This document shows positions 40,821 through 40,911 of a stretch of 40,911 nucleotides of DNA, one piece after another. Below the pieces are notes generated by a model that saw only the letters and a list, made by a program, of their open reading frames with translations, did not search any database and was not told the origin of the DNA. Numbering within the stretch: the stretch's first letter is position 1; each line of letters starts with the position of its first letter. Made by a program: the position numbers and the translations under genes. This DNA is from Neomegalonema sp. (GTDB lineage Bacteria > Pseudomonadota > Alphaproteobacteria > Rhodobacterales > Rhodobacteraceae), in the NCBI GenBank assembly GCA_022760355.1, contig JALEGB010000086.1, forward strand, positions 1 through 40,911, in the 5' to 3' direction.

Positions 40821-40911
40821 AGCTTTCGCCGATCAAGTTGGATCGGCTCAAGGCTCTAACTCTTTGTTTTGTCGCGTGCTGTTCCCGCCAACCGGTATCC
40901 ACTTGGTCGGC
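40817..40911. repeat. Two-hairpin element, copy 8 (B-A, cut by window end)
   Basis: CTAGAGC starts the B hairpin, with arms CCGATC/GATCGG. The linker in reverse (GCTCTAACTCTTTGTTTTGT) and the A hairpin (GCGTGC, then CGCCAACC/GGTCGGC) follow. The end runs out of the window. It is nearly identical to the reverse complement of copy 7b, which suggests recent or ongoing copying. It provides the stop codon of the PepSY gene. Confidence 0.88.

Noticed and set aside
1-40911. CRISPR array, rRNA, tRNA or prophage
   Set aside because: I saw no regularly spaced direct repeats, no rRNA-like stretches, no tRNA cloverleaf with a CCA end and no phage structural genes, although tRNAs could be missed by eye.

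Overview
The window is a dense, GC-rich stretch of a Gram-negative chromosome, best read as an alphaproteobacterium. The evidence is the petA-petB-petC (Rieske, cytochrome b, cytochrome c1) operon, an aapJQMP general amino acid transporter, a hemF whose product ends in WP, a TIGR04372-type glycosyltransferase and a trmD-rplS pair. I cannot fix the order; a relative of Caulobacterales, Hyphomonadales or Parvularculales is plausible, but that is inference. No rRNA, tRNA, CRISPR array, intact insertion sequence or prophage was seen.

Layout. 1-2622: the end of sucA, then sucB and a LysE-type exporter. 2743-4132: a broken GNAT gene, rplS and trmD, all on the minus strand. 4250-6528: an isocitrate lyase/PEP mutase family enzyme and an unrecognised polytopic membrane protein. 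6540-9989: hemF, a solitary DNA cytosine methyltransferase and aroC. 10016-13097: petABC with a clear intrinsic terminator. 13262-18290: trmL, an exported NTF2-like protein and two translationally coupled ABC exporter subunits. 18686-20637: metC coupled to a modA-like gene. 21039-26222: aapJQMP, with unusually long permeases. 26344-28717: a GNAT protein and mmsA, divergent. 28807-31365: small exported or membrane proteins and a CHAD protein. 31621-36418: a surface-sugar locus (glycosyltransferase, methyltransferase, DegT-type aminotransferase, LpxD-like acyltransferase). 36587-40820: a redoxin, a DsbD-like reductase and a PepSY membrane protein.

The most striking feature is not a gene. A dispersed family of small palindromic elements lies in gene-end regions at eight places. 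A full element has two hairpins joined by a conserved purine-rich linker, ACAAAACAAAGAGTTAGAGC or a close variant, bounded by CTAG. A third module, CTAGGGTGCGAACTCATAA, often follows. Between copies the hairpin arms change sequence completely but still pair. Six of the seven convergent gene pairs in the window contain all or part of an element; the seventh pair overlaps and has no gap. In nine genes the stop codon is a TAG lying in the element boundary. This points to a structured, mobile or copied element that works at mRNA 3' ends, probably as a bidirectional terminator or stabiliser. A separate 172-bp long inverted repeat adjoins one copy.

Most of the genes are housekeeping: TCA cycle, respiration, haem, chorismate, translation, valine catabolism, and amino acid and sulfur metabolism. 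The accessory parts are the sugar locus, the solitary methyltransferase, the coupled exporters and the thiol-redox/PepSY group.
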